This document shows, in pieces, positions 1 through 6,173 of a stretch of DNA of 7,093 nucleotides. Position numbers and translations under genes: made by a program. The stretch is from Bacteroidota bacterium (lineage in GTDB: Bacteria; CLD3; SB21): the NCBI GenBank assembly GCA_020438245.1, contig JAGQUY010000063.1, positions 1-7,093 of the forward strand, read 5' to 3'. The notes beneath the pieces were generated by a model, which saw only the letters and a list, made by a program, of their open reading frames with translations, ran no database searches and had not been told where the DNA came from. Position 1 is the first letter of the stretch. Each line of letters begins with the position of its first letter.

Positions 1-582
1 AGTAAAAAGGAAAACAATCACAATCCAGGGAAAATGGCGCAGCTCGATGTGGCGTGACAGATAAAAATAGATCAGAAAATGGTGTGTAAGGAAGTACAAT
101 CCGAAAACAGCTGCTTTTGGCTCCGGGCTTCCCGGAATTGAAAAAATATAGGCTGCAATCAGGAGCAGCGGTAAAACATCATAGCGATGCAGTCTCGGAA
201 ATTTACTTGTACGCATTACAGCAATATTGAAGGCCCACAGGAAATAGAGTCCGAGTAATATAATGTCCGGAAGGGCGACTGAAACGACTCCCGAGAAGCG
301 CATGACACCCTTGGCGCGCGCATCGTGATCCCATGAATTGAAAAAGAACGATTTTGTAAAAGCTGCGAGCGGGATACTGCACAACAAACCGACTAACAGG
401 AAATCCGAATACCTGCGCAAAAACATCATTGAGAAGGAAGCCAGAACCACAGCAACTACGATTACGACTATATGCTGTGTTTTCAGCGACCATAGATGAT
501 AGGCCACAAATGCAACCAGCATCCCTGCCAATACGGTTATCACAAACCACTTCAGGCGCGACAGCATTGAACTTTGTGCCAT
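1..582 (-). CDS. Multi-pass membrane protein, O-antigen ligase/polymerase (Wzy/WaaL)-like, N-terminal 194 residues (partial)
   Basis: An open frame on the minus strand runs from an ATG at 582 to the left edge without a stop, so only the N-terminus (194 residues, MAQSSMLSRLKWFVITVLAG...) is visible. About seven hydrophobic stretches can be seen, at roughly residues 12-32, 36-55, 59-77, 101-122, 135-150, 157-175 and 184-194. They are separated by short, often basic loops (LRRYSD, RTSKFPRLHRYD), with a longer loop around residues 78-100 (FNSWDHDARAKG). This is an inner-membrane protein. The pattern, and the neighbouring sugar-nucleotide genes, fit the N-terminal half of O-antigen ligases/polymerases, which transfer or polymerise lipid-linked glycans on the periplasmic face. 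The diagnostic large periplasmic loop lies outside the window, so family assignment is tentative; a flippase or other polytopic protein is possible. An in-frame ATG at 609 would add nine residues (MCAGLKRDA). Neither start has a strong ribosome binding site. Confidence 0.75.
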   Translation of the reverse strand, partial: MAQSSMLSRLKWFVITVLAGMLVAFVAYHLWSLKTQHIVVIVVAVVLASFSMMFLRRYSDFLLVGLLCSIPLAAFTKSFFFNSWDHDARAKGVMRFSGVVSVALPDIILLGLYFLWAFNIAVMRTSKFPRLHRYDVLPLLLIAAYIFSIPGSPEPKAAVFGLYFLTHHFLIYFYLSRHIELRHFPWIVIVFLFT

Positions 583-843
583 GGCATCTCGCTTTAACCC
601 GGCGCACATTTAATTGACTACCGATTGTGGCGTCACGTGTTTTGTCTGTAAGAAAAACCCGATAAACAGTTACCGCCGGCTGCTGCCTAGTTGCCTCGCC
701 GGTCTTTGACAGTCTCAGGAATAATCACTTTGGAGAGTCAATTGCAGCACTTCTTACAAAAAACAGACCCCCGAAGTCTATCAGTGGATTTTAATGATTG
801 GAAGGGACAGGGGATACGTCAAACACGACGCTGACTGATTCTG

Positions 844-957
844 ATGAATACAAATCGCAAAGCCAATATCTGCTGTTGGCTCCTTGTGTGGTTAATGCTT
901 CTCCAGTTGGGGGCAGAATCAGTTGAAAATTGGTCGAACTTTCCGTTTTTCATATAG
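844..957 (+). CDS. Possible 37-residue hydrophobic peptide
   Basis: ATG at 844 opens a 37-codon frame ending at TAG (955-957). The peptide has a short polar and basic start (MNTNRKAN), a hydrophobic core rich in Leu, Trp and Cys (ICCWLLVWLMLLQLGA), then a polar tail ending in FPFFI. The shape resembles a signal peptide or small membrane peptide. There is no good ribosome binding site upstream and the frame overlaps the candidate promoter, so it may be chance. I do not recognise a family. Confidence 0.15.
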   Translation: MNTNRKANICCWLLVWLMLLQLGAESVENWSNFPFFI

Positions 958-958
958 T
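930..958 (+). promoter_or_regulatory. Possible sigma-70 promoter for the nucleotidyltransferase-epimerase pair
   Basis: A weak -35 hexamer TTGGTC (930-935) is followed after 17 bases by TATAGT (953-958), which matches the -10 consensus at five of six positions. The stretch is AT-rich and faces the 1132 start, leaving an untranslated leader of about 165 bases. The -35 match is only three of six, so this is a suggestion from spacing and the -10 box. Confidence 0.25.
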
Positions 959-1131
959 ATTGGATTATAATCAGAGTACTTTCGTTCGATTGGCAAACCG
1001 ATGGTTTTACAACATCTGGTTGATAACGAACTAAATCGGCTTTGGCAACAGGCGGCATAGGGATTTATCTCAATCACCCTGCTTGTCGGCGACACCTTCC
1101 GTTTAATCCTTCAACTACGGATAACAGATTT

Positions 1132-2097
1132 GTGGAAAATATTGTTGCTGTCATTCTCGCTGCAGGTCGCGGCACCCGCATGCACCCGTTTAGCACTCAT
1201 TATCCAAAACCGGGCACGCTGATCTGTAACAAACCCCTCCTCCAATACTCCATTGAAACTTTTAGAGAGCTCGGTATCCGTGAAATATTTGTGGTGATAG
1301 GGCACCTGGGCCATGTACTGGCACAGAAATTCGGCGATGGCTCCTCACTTGGCGTCAAGCTACAGTATGTCGAGCAGGCACAACTGCTGGGAATCGCCTC
1401 TGCACTTGGCCAGATGGAGCCGCATATCAGCTCGCCTATGTTCGTGGCACTTGGTGATATATTCTTCAAAACCGACAATCTCTCCTCGATGATCGATTTG
1501 TATCGGCAGCGCAATGCAAGCGCGGTACTGGCGGTAAAGTACGAAAAGGACCCATCCGCAATCAGGCGGAACTTCACCATACGCTGTGATGAAACCGGCA
1601 GAGTGCGCCGCGTTATCGAAAAACCACGTTACGTCGATACAACACTCAAGGGATGCGGCCTGTACCTTTTCGACTTACCGGTTTTTGATGCTATCAGGCG
1701 CACGCCACGAACGGCCATGCGCGACGAATATGAGATTACCGACACGATCCAGATAATGGTTGACGACAATTTACCGGTTTACACTTCGGATGTGGTTAAT
1801 TGGGATGTAAATTTATCAACTCCTGCCGATGTCTTGGTCTGTAACCTGTTCGAACTGAAGAACCGTGGCCTGGAACGGCTAATTGGGAAAAATACGAACA
1901 TTCATCCGGGCGCAGAGTTATCCAATGTTATCGTTGGCGATGGCGCGATAATCAACGAACCTATAACGATCACCAACAGCGTGATTTTTCCCGGAACGGT
2001 TGTTGATGCGAAATCGAATATCGATCGTTTTATAATCACTCCGGAACATCGAATCGACTGCAGACTTTATGCAAATGACGGAGCAATGATGGAATGA
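1132..2097 (+). CDS. Sugar-1-phosphate nucleotidyltransferase (NDP-sugar pyrophosphorylase)
   Basis: This predicted cytoplasmic enzyme condenses an NTP with a sugar-1-phosphate to give an NDP-sugar and pyrophosphate. From the GTG at 1132 it is 321 residues. The N-terminal Rossmann-like nucleotidyltransferase domain opens with the signature AVILAAGRGTRM (residues 6-17) and PKP (25-27). A GD pair at 108-109 is the likely metal-binding Asp, IEKP follows at 162-165, and WDVNLSTPAD (about 224-233) matches the second conserved Asp region. From about residue 250 the sequence becomes hexapeptide-like (IGKNTNIHPGAELSNVIVGD), indicating a short left-handed beta-helix. This fits the long glucose-1-phosphate thymidylyltransferase / mannose-1-phosphate guanylyltransferase-like group; the exact sugar and nucleotide cannot be read from sequence. 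The frame extends to a TTG at 1042, but those 30 residues are unlike the family, so GTG with a weak GGAT upstream is preferred. Its stop overlaps the next start (ATGA), so the two are coupled. Confidence 0.92.
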   Translation: MENIVAVILAAGRGTRMHPFSTHYPKPGTLICNKPLLQYSIETFRELGIREIFVVIGHLGHVLAQKFGDGSSLGVKLQYVEQAQLLGIASALGQMEPHISSPMFVALGDIFFKTDNLSSMIDLYRQRNASAVLAVKYEKDPSAIRRNFTIRCDETGRVRRVIEKPRYVDTTLKGCGLYLFDLPVFDAIRRTPRTAMRDEYEITDTIQIMVDDNLPVYTSDVVNWDVNLSTPADVLVCNLFELKNRGLERLIGKNTNIHPGAELSNVIVGDGAIINEPITITNSVIFPGTVVDAKSNIDRFIITPEHRIDCRLYANDGAMME

Positions 2098-3020
2098 GTC
2101 AGAAAGCGCTGGTAACCGGAGGAGCCGGATTTATCGGGTCTCACTTGACGCGCGCCCTACTGGCACGCGGTATTGAGGTGACAGTCCTGGATGATCTTTC
2201 CATGGGAAAACGCGAAAACGTACCCGCAGACGCGCGGTTAATCGTTGGTGACGTCCGTTCGGGCGACGATGTGGCCTTGGCGCTCGAAGGCGTAGATACC
2301 GTCTTTCACGAGGCTGCACGTGTAAGCATTCGTTCCTCCATTGCGCAGTTTTACGAAGATGCTGAAATCAACCTGATGGGCACGCTGAATTTGCTGCAAA
2401 ACTGCGCTCAATCCTCAGTTAGGAGATTCTTATTCGCTTCATCGATGGCGGTTTACGCGGATAGCAAAACGCCAGACCCAATTAGCGAAGATTACATTCC
2501 TGAGCCGATTTCACCTTACGGTATCGCCAAGCTGGCAGCTGAAAAATACTGCCTTGAACTCACCCGCCAAATGGATATTGATTGTCACATACTGCGTTAT
2601 TTCAATACCTACGGCCCAGGACAGAGCGTGACGCCTTACGTCGGAGTAATCACAATTTTCATAACGCGCCTGTTGGCGGGAAAGCCGCCCAAAATTTTCG
2701 GCGATGGAGAGCAGCGCAGAGACTTTGTGCACGTCAACGATGTCGTAAACGCCAACTTGTTGGCAATGGATACATCCGAACGTTATGGCCTGTACAATGT
2801 TGGTACAGGGCGGGCCACTTCAGTTACTGAGATTTCCAACTTACTGTGTCAACGGATTGCGCCTGATATACGCCCGGAGTACATCCCTGCCCATGCCGGT
2901 GAATTACGCTACTCGATCGCAAATATAGATCACATCTGCAAGTCACTTGGCTACACGCCAAAAGAGTCGCTAGTTGAGCGGATTGACGAGATCATTGAAA
3001 ACTGCCGTTTATCCCACTAA
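2094..3020 (+). CDS. NAD-dependent epimerase/dehydratase, UDP-sugar 4-epimerase-like (extended SDR)
   Basis: This 308-residue cytoplasmic enzyme is an extended short-chain dehydrogenase/reductase. The dinucleotide-binding motif TGGAGFIGSH lies at residues 8-17 (Gly9, Gly12, Gly15), with an acidic pair after beta-2 (Asp33-Asp34) that favours NAD. The catalytic set is visible: SSM at 116-118 and YGIAK at 142-146 (Tyr142, Lys146). Further family marks are RYFNTYGPGQ (168-177) and FGDGEQRRDFVHVNDV (202-217), both typical of UDP-glucose/UDP-GlcNAc 4-epimerases and related dehydratases. It probably inverts C4 of an NDP-sugar through a keto intermediate, supplying a precursor for surface glycan. Substrate is not decidable by eye. 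The ATG at 2094 overlaps the upstream TGA by four bases, with GGAG at 2080-2083, so translation is coupled to the nucleotidyltransferase. The gene ends 13 bases from the stop of the converging RTX gene. Confidence 0.93.
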   Translation: MSQKALVTGGAGFIGSHLTRALLARGIEVTVLDDLSMGKRENVPADARLIVGDVRSGDDVALALEGVDTVFHEAARVSIRSSIAQFYEDAEINLMGTLNLLQNCAQSSVRRFLFASSMAVYADSKTPDPISEDYIPEPISPYGIAKLAAEKYCLELTRQMDIDCHILRYFNTYGPGQSVTPYVGVITIFITRLLAGKPPKIFGDGEQRRDFVHVNDVVNANLLAMDTSERYGLYNVGTGRATSVTEISNLLCQRIAPDIRPEYIPAHAGELRYSIANIDHICKSLGYTPKESLVERIDEIIENCRLSH

Positions 3021-3033
3021 CAGTCACAGCAAC

Positions 3034-5241
3034 TTATTCGCTTACATCAAACTGAGAGCAGATCGGGGGAAGATCAGCTGGATTCGTGGTCAGAACGCCC
3101 AAGGGTCCAGGAGGTCCGACAGGTACGTCTTCCCAGTCGTATTTTATCTTCAAAGCCTCGAACCAACTTAGCTTGGGGGTGCCTGAATGAGAGTGCATTC
3201 CCATGTTGTTAAGCCTGCCCATTAATATGTCGGGATTCACACCGACATCGAGAAGAAAGTTCAGGGTCTCTTGGCTGAGCGCTGCAGGATCATAGAAAGT
3301 TACATTGGATAGCAGTGTCCAGTTGACCGATTCCGGCTTCAGGCCACTCATCAACTCGGGCAGGCGCCGTACGAACGCAGCCTGTGCCTCCTGTGTGCTG
3401 TTACGGGAGTTGGGAAATCCCATCTCTGTAATGATGATCTTCTCATTGGGATATGCCCACCGTAACCAGCTCCACCATTCCGGCGGATACTCTTCGATAG
3501 AGCCAATGATACCCTTGTCGATCAGCCAGATCGGGTAGGTAGTGATACCCAGAAAGTCGCGTGGTCCGAGCGCATCGAGCATCGCAAACTGTTCGCACCC
3601 GCGGAACAACGTATAGTGAAAAGAGATGCCCACATCGGTTTGCGGCGACACCTCTTTCACCAAAGCGTAGGCTTCTTGATAAAGAGTTGCAAATAACTCG
3701 AACTCTTGTCGGTTGATCCAATACATGAAATTTACTTCAGGTGAAAGGACCATTGTTTTTGGAAACTTTTCGGCAAGTGACCGAACATTGTCAAGATATA
3801 GCGCACGTGTTGTTTCATCAGCGAATGTTGCGGGAATATCTGTCGGTGGATTTGGCTGCCCAAGAAACTGGACACCAACCTGAATGATTGTACTCATTCC
3901 CAGTTGCGCAACGACGTCCATCGCATCGAGCAAATCCGGCATTCTGTCCTGTGCCCGAAAAGAGAAGAATAGGGAAACCTGATTTGCTATTGTTTTTGCC
4001 TTCTCGAACGCACGAAAAATATCTTCGTCGGAGCTGAATGGATCATTGGCAGGATTTGCCACGATACCAAAGCGTACCGGTGAATGATCAGTGGTGATTT
4101 CGTTCTCACCTTCACCCCCGTCCAATACCGGATCGATAATGTCACCATCCAGGCGGTCATTATCCGCCTCTCCATAAAGAGAGTCACCGCCGCCCCCGCC
4201 AAACAGGAAATCAGCGCCGCTTCCCCCGCGCAACAGATCATTGCCGCCTCCACCGACAAGATTGTCGTCGCCTGCTCCTCCAAACAGCTGGTCGTTGCCG
4301 AACCCTCCATCCAAACCATCATTTCCATCATTGCCCGACAGATGATCGCTACCGTCCAAACCGGCCAAAATATCATTTCCGGGGCCGCCTGCCAGCACAT
4401 CATTACCCAGGCCTCCATTCATACTATCCCGGCCGTCACCACCTTCTATGACATCATCACCAACATCACCGGAAATAGTGTCGTCACCCAATCCACCTAT
4501 GAGAATATCGCCATCGTCACCGCCTTCTATGACATCGTCGCCAGCTCCACCATCAACCGTATCCTTGCCTCCTCCACCCTTGATATAGTCCGCGCCTGCA
4601 CCACCAAACATCTTGTCCAATCCATCCGAACCGGACATGATGTCGTCTCCGTCATCTCCGTTGAGAAGGTCGTCACCTGCGCCGCCCTCCATCGAATCAT
4701 TGTCCAGTCCGCCGTACAATCCATCATTTCCGGCGCCTCCGATAATAATATCCTTGCCTTCACCGCCACTAAGAAAATCGTTACCGTCATTACCCAGTAG
4801 TTGATCGTCACCCGTACCGCCAACCAGAAAATCATCGCCACGACCACCGGAGAGCTTGTCGTTACCAGCGTGACCATCCGCTGTCATGGAAACGCCGGTG
4901 CTATTGAGGATTTCGTCATCTCCGCCTTTTCCACCGACAACAATGACAGTGACATCAGCGATATTGAACAATTGCGACTCAACCTGACCGGAGGTAGAGA
5001 TAGAGACGCGTAACTGATCGATGGCTACTTCTGTAATAGTTACGATATCGGGATCGTCCGTCCCTTCAACGAGTACTTTTAATTTTTCCGCATCGTAGGA
5101 AATCCGATCTGCAAACACGGATGGAGACACTGAGAAAAAAAGCAGTGATAAAATTAGGCACAATATCGGGGAAAAAGCCTTGTGTCGAAAACACGCATTG
5201 CCAGCAGACGCCTTTTCATTCACATCCGTTGCATAATTCAA
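3034..5241 (-). CDS. Secreted RTX calcium-binding protein with C-terminal clan GH-A-like glycoside hydrolase domain
   Basis: A 735-residue exported protein from the proposed TTG start. Residues 1-44 form a long Sec signal peptide: polar and basic N-region (FRHK), hydrophobic core (ILCLILSLLFFSV) and an SVFA-D cleavage site. Residues 45-120 are beta-rich. Residues 124-366 hold 27 uninterrupted RTX nonapeptides (GGxGxDxLx type), which bind calcium in a parallel beta-roll. Residues 391-700 resemble a TIM-barrel glycosidase: SPEVNF (Glu502, candidate acid/base), DFLGITTYPIW, and IIITEMGFPNS (Glu606, candidate nucleophile). The last two motifs recall GH53 galactanases and other clan GH-A enzymes; exact family is open. 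Inference: an exported enzyme that degrades or remodels a polysaccharide, perhaps the one made by the neighbours. Start choice: GAGG at 5250-5253 lies 9 bases before TTG 5241; the longer GTG start (5256) has no ribosome site and sits in a hairpin. The RTX block is N-terminal to the enzyme, opposite to the usual order. Confidence 0.9.
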   Translation of the reverse strand: MNYATDVNEKASAGNACFRHKAFSPILCLILSLLFFSVSPSVFADRISYDAEKLKVLVEGTDDPDIVTITEVAIDQLRVSISTSGQVESQLFNIADVTVIVVGGKGGDDEILNSTGVSMTADGHAGNDKLSGGRGDDFLVGGTGDDQLLGNDGNDFLSGGEGKDIIIGGAGNDGLYGGLDNDSMEGGAGDDLLNGDDGDDIMSGSDGLDKMFGGAGADYIKGGGGKDTVDGGAGDDVIEGGDDGDILIGGLGDDTISGDVGDDVIEGGDGRDSMNGGLGNDVLAGGPGNDILAGLDGSDHLSGNDGNDGLDGGFGNDQLFGGAGDDNLVGGGGNDLLRGGSGADFLFGGGGGDSLYGEADNDRLDGDIIDPVLDGGEGENEITTDHSPVRFGIVANPANDPFSSDEDIFRAFEKAKTIANQVSLFFSFRAQDRMPDLLDAMDVVAQLGMSTIIQVGVQFLGQPNPPTDIPATFADETTRALYLDNVRSLAEKFPKTMVLSPEVNFMYWINRQEFELFATLYQEAYALVKEVSPQTDVGISFHYTLFRGCEQFAMLDALGPRDFLGITTYPIWLIDKGIIGSIEEYPPEWWSWLRWAYPNEKIIITEMGFPNSRNSTQEAQAAFVRRLPELMSGLKPESVNWTLLSNVTFYDPAALSQETLNFLLDVGVNPDILMGRLNNMGMHSHSGTPKLSWFEALKIKYDWEDVPVGPPGPLGVLTTNPADLPPICSQFDVSE
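4144..4872 (-). repeat. RTX nonapeptide repeat block, 27 units of 27 bases
   Basis: Reading the minus strand, 27 consecutive nine-codon units follow each other with no insertion or deletion, from HAGNDKLSG at the start to EADNDRLDG at the end. Units such as GAGDDVIEG, GLGNDVLAG and GPGNDILAG are near consensus, with the Gly-Asp positions that ligate calcium. A few are degenerate (SDGLDKMFG, GLDNDSMEG). On DNA this is a 729-base diverged tandem array of period 27. The periodicity creates long spurious open frames on the plus strand, including one across 4084-4800, which should not be annotated as a gene. Confidence 0.92.
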
Positions 5242-5253
5242 TTTTAGATACCT

Positions 5254-5278
5254 CACTGTCGAATCGACATTCGAAGTG
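5254..5278 (-). promoter_or_regulatory. Hairpin at the 5' end of the RTX-glycosidase gene
   Basis: Arms CACT/AGTG (5254-5257 with 5275-5278) and CGAAT/ATTCG (5260-5264 with 5269-5273) pair around a four-base loop, with a one-versus-two-base internal mismatch. The proximal edge covers the GTG at 5254-5256 and touches the GAGG ribosome site at 5250-5253. In mRNA it could limit access to the ribosome site, or on DNA act as an operator. It argues against the GTG as the working start. Confidence 0.35.
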
Positions 5279-5400
5279 CTTATCCCGCCATTTTAGAATT
5301 GCCTGGAGGTTCCGCACATGTAAATCTCATACGAGAACAACATTAACTGCTCAGTCGCCCCTCAACATCGACCCCATGGCACTACTCAAATCAGAAATAC

Positions 5401-5423
5401 CTGAATTAAATTAATTTAATCAG
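5401..5423. promoter_or_regulatory. AT-rich palindrome, possible operator
   Basis: A perfect 16-base palindrome, ATTAAATTAATTTAAT (5405-5420), is flanked by CTG (5401-5403) and CAG (5421-5423), so the symmetry continues to 23 bases with one unpaired A. It lies about 160 bases upstream of the RTX-glycosidase start. Such AT palindromes can be regulator sites or DNA-bending elements; which one is unknown. Confidence 0.3.
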
Positions 5424-5760
5424 ACAGTTCCGCATCATAATAAATCATGCATGCAAGTATCGTGCGGATTTTGTAATCGTTATGAATATTGCTGGCTTGG
5501 CAACGATTTTCATTATTAACTTAACCGGAATGTAAAATTTGTTGACACCCTCCATCATGCACCTAAATCCCAAAGGAATAGAAACCGCCACCTTGAAATC
5601 AGTATATGCGAGAAATCCCCGAACAATGAGAATTATCGTCAGCAAAAAATCAGGGGATTTACGCTAAAGCTTCGCTGGTGTAACACCGATACCAACAATA
5701 TCTGTTACGGCTGGGGCGGCCAATGCCTGTTATTAATACATTGAAAATTTCTTGCTGTGC

Positions 5761-5774
5761 CATCCGGCCGGATG
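5761..5774. repeat. Perfect 14-bp GC-rich palindrome
   Basis: CATCCGGCCGGATG is identical to its reverse complement. TGC (5758-5760) and GCA (5774-5776) extend the symmetry if one C is bulged. It stands out as GC-rich in an otherwise AT-rich spacer and overlaps the ATG of the 5772 frame. It may be a protein-binding site or a REP-like relic; a single copy is seen here. Confidence 0.35.
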
Positions 5775-5906
5775 CAGTTTGATCCGATCAGAGGGATAAC
5801 TGATGCCGATTCAACGATACAGAAAGCTGCGAAATATACCTGTATTAACGGTGTGCAATTAGCGTATGAAAGAATCGTTGATGGTGAAAAAAGCGTTTTT
5901 GCATAG
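5772..5906 (+). pseudogene. Possible remnant of an alpha/beta-hydrolase N-terminus
   Basis: The frame from ATG 5772 to TAG 5904-5906 gives 44 residues. Its second half, YTCINGVQLAYERIVDGEKS, looks like the first beta strands of alpha/beta-fold hydrolases, which commonly begin with an 'NGxxLAYExxGxG' pattern followed by a strand and an HG oxyanion motif. Here the frame stops just where the next strand and HG should come, and no continuation (HG, GxSxG) was found in the other plus-strand frames downstream. There is no ribosome binding site. If the resemblance is real this is a decayed, truncated gene; it could also be chance, as the match is only about 20 residues. Confidence 0.25.
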
Positions 5907-5909
5907 AAC

Positions 5910-5935
5910 CTGCAGCATTGTTTAATGTGCTGCAG
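5910..5935. repeat. Inverted repeat, 8-bp arms
   Basis: CTGCAGCA (5910-5917) and TGCTGCAG (5928-5935) are perfect complements around a 10-base loop. No T-run follows, so a terminator is unlikely. It lies just after the stop of the possible hydrolase remnant. Confidence 0.35.
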
Positions 5936-6123
5936 ATCACGGATGGGAGAGCTAATCCCTTGAAAAACAGCTGGAATATGCCTCTTGTATGTTCGAATAA
6001 TAGGTCCATAATGCAAACACTGATTAAAAAATGTGCACCTGATTGGAAACAACTGATAATAGCAACCACAGCTCTTCGAATTGAGTTTTTGTGTTACCCG
6101 GTTGTTATATCACCGCAAAAAAT

Positions 6124-6152
6124 TTTACTGGCGAGGTATGCAAACACATACT
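6124..6152 (+). promoter_or_regulatory. Possible sigma-70 promoter of the radical SAM gene
   Basis: TTTACT (6124-6129) and CATACT (6147-6152) each match four of six consensus bases and are 17 bases apart. The pair faces the 6249 start and lies immediately upstream of the palindrome at 6155-6173, the arrangement expected of a repressed promoter. Each hexamer is weak on its own. Confidence 0.3.
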
Positions 6153-6154
6153 AG

Positions 6155-6173
6155 TCAGATCAGGAAGATCTGA
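6155..6173. promoter_or_regulatory. Operator-like inverted repeat upstream of the radical SAM gene
   Basis: Arms TCAGATC (6155-6161) and GATCTGA (6167-6173) are perfect reverse complements around AGGAA. The site lies 75 bases before the radical SAM ATG and just downstream of a candidate -10 box. No T-run follows, so it is more likely a repressor site than a terminator. A GG (6163-6164) and GC (6175-6176) separated by ten bases also meet the minimal sigma-54 spacing, but the surrounding bases match that consensus poorly. Confidence 0.35.

Larger units (their letters stand above)
583..1131. other. Divergent intergenic region (~550 bp)
   Basis: This spacer separates the minus-strand membrane-protein gene from the plus-strand nucleotidyltransferase gene, so it should hold promoters for both. 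No convincing conserved coding sequence is visible. Frames that open here are short and lack ribosome binding sites. It contains a possible promoter near 930-958, a 37-codon hydrophobic mini-ORF (844-957) and a 10-bp inverted repeat with arms at 834-843 and 914-923. No tRNA, rRNA or clear terminator is seen. Confidence 0.6.

Noticed and set aside
203..607. 134-codon frame on the minus strand starting with GTG
   Set aside because: It lies in another frame over the membrane-protein gene and its product is Cys/Arg-rich without domains, whereas the frame from 582 gives clean membrane segments and stays open to the edge.
819..1058. 79-codon minus-strand frame in the left intergenic region
   Set aside because: No ribosome binding site, no recognisable motif and composition unlike a folded protein.
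1042..1131. N-terminal extension of the nucleotidyltransferase from TTG 1042
   Set aside because: The 30 extra residues precede the beta-1 strand that normally opens the protein, and no ribosome site supports the TTG.
4084..4800. 238-codon open frame on the plus strand across the RTX block
   Set aside because: It is the antisense of the 27-base repeat array; its Ile/Val/Thr/Ala-rich repetitive product is a by-product of the period and the minus strand has the recognisable RTX protein.
5445..5645. 66-codon minus-strand frame in the right spacer
   Set aside because: Begins with TTG, has no ribosome site and no recognised family; the hydrophobic bias reflects AT-rich DNA.
5542..5667. Consensus TTGACA at 5542-5547 followed by a 36-codon frame from ATG 5557
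   Set aside because: No acceptable -10 box at 16-18 bases (best TAAATC), no ribosome site, and the ATG would lie inside the promoter spacer.
6131..6146. Sigma-54-like TGGC...TGC near 6130
   Set aside because: Spacing between GG and GC is eight bases rather than the required ten.
5705..6154. Overlapping 74-115-codon minus frames and a 78-codon plus frame in the spacer
   Set aside because: They overlap each other on both strands, have no motif and no ribosome site; judged to be chance frames.
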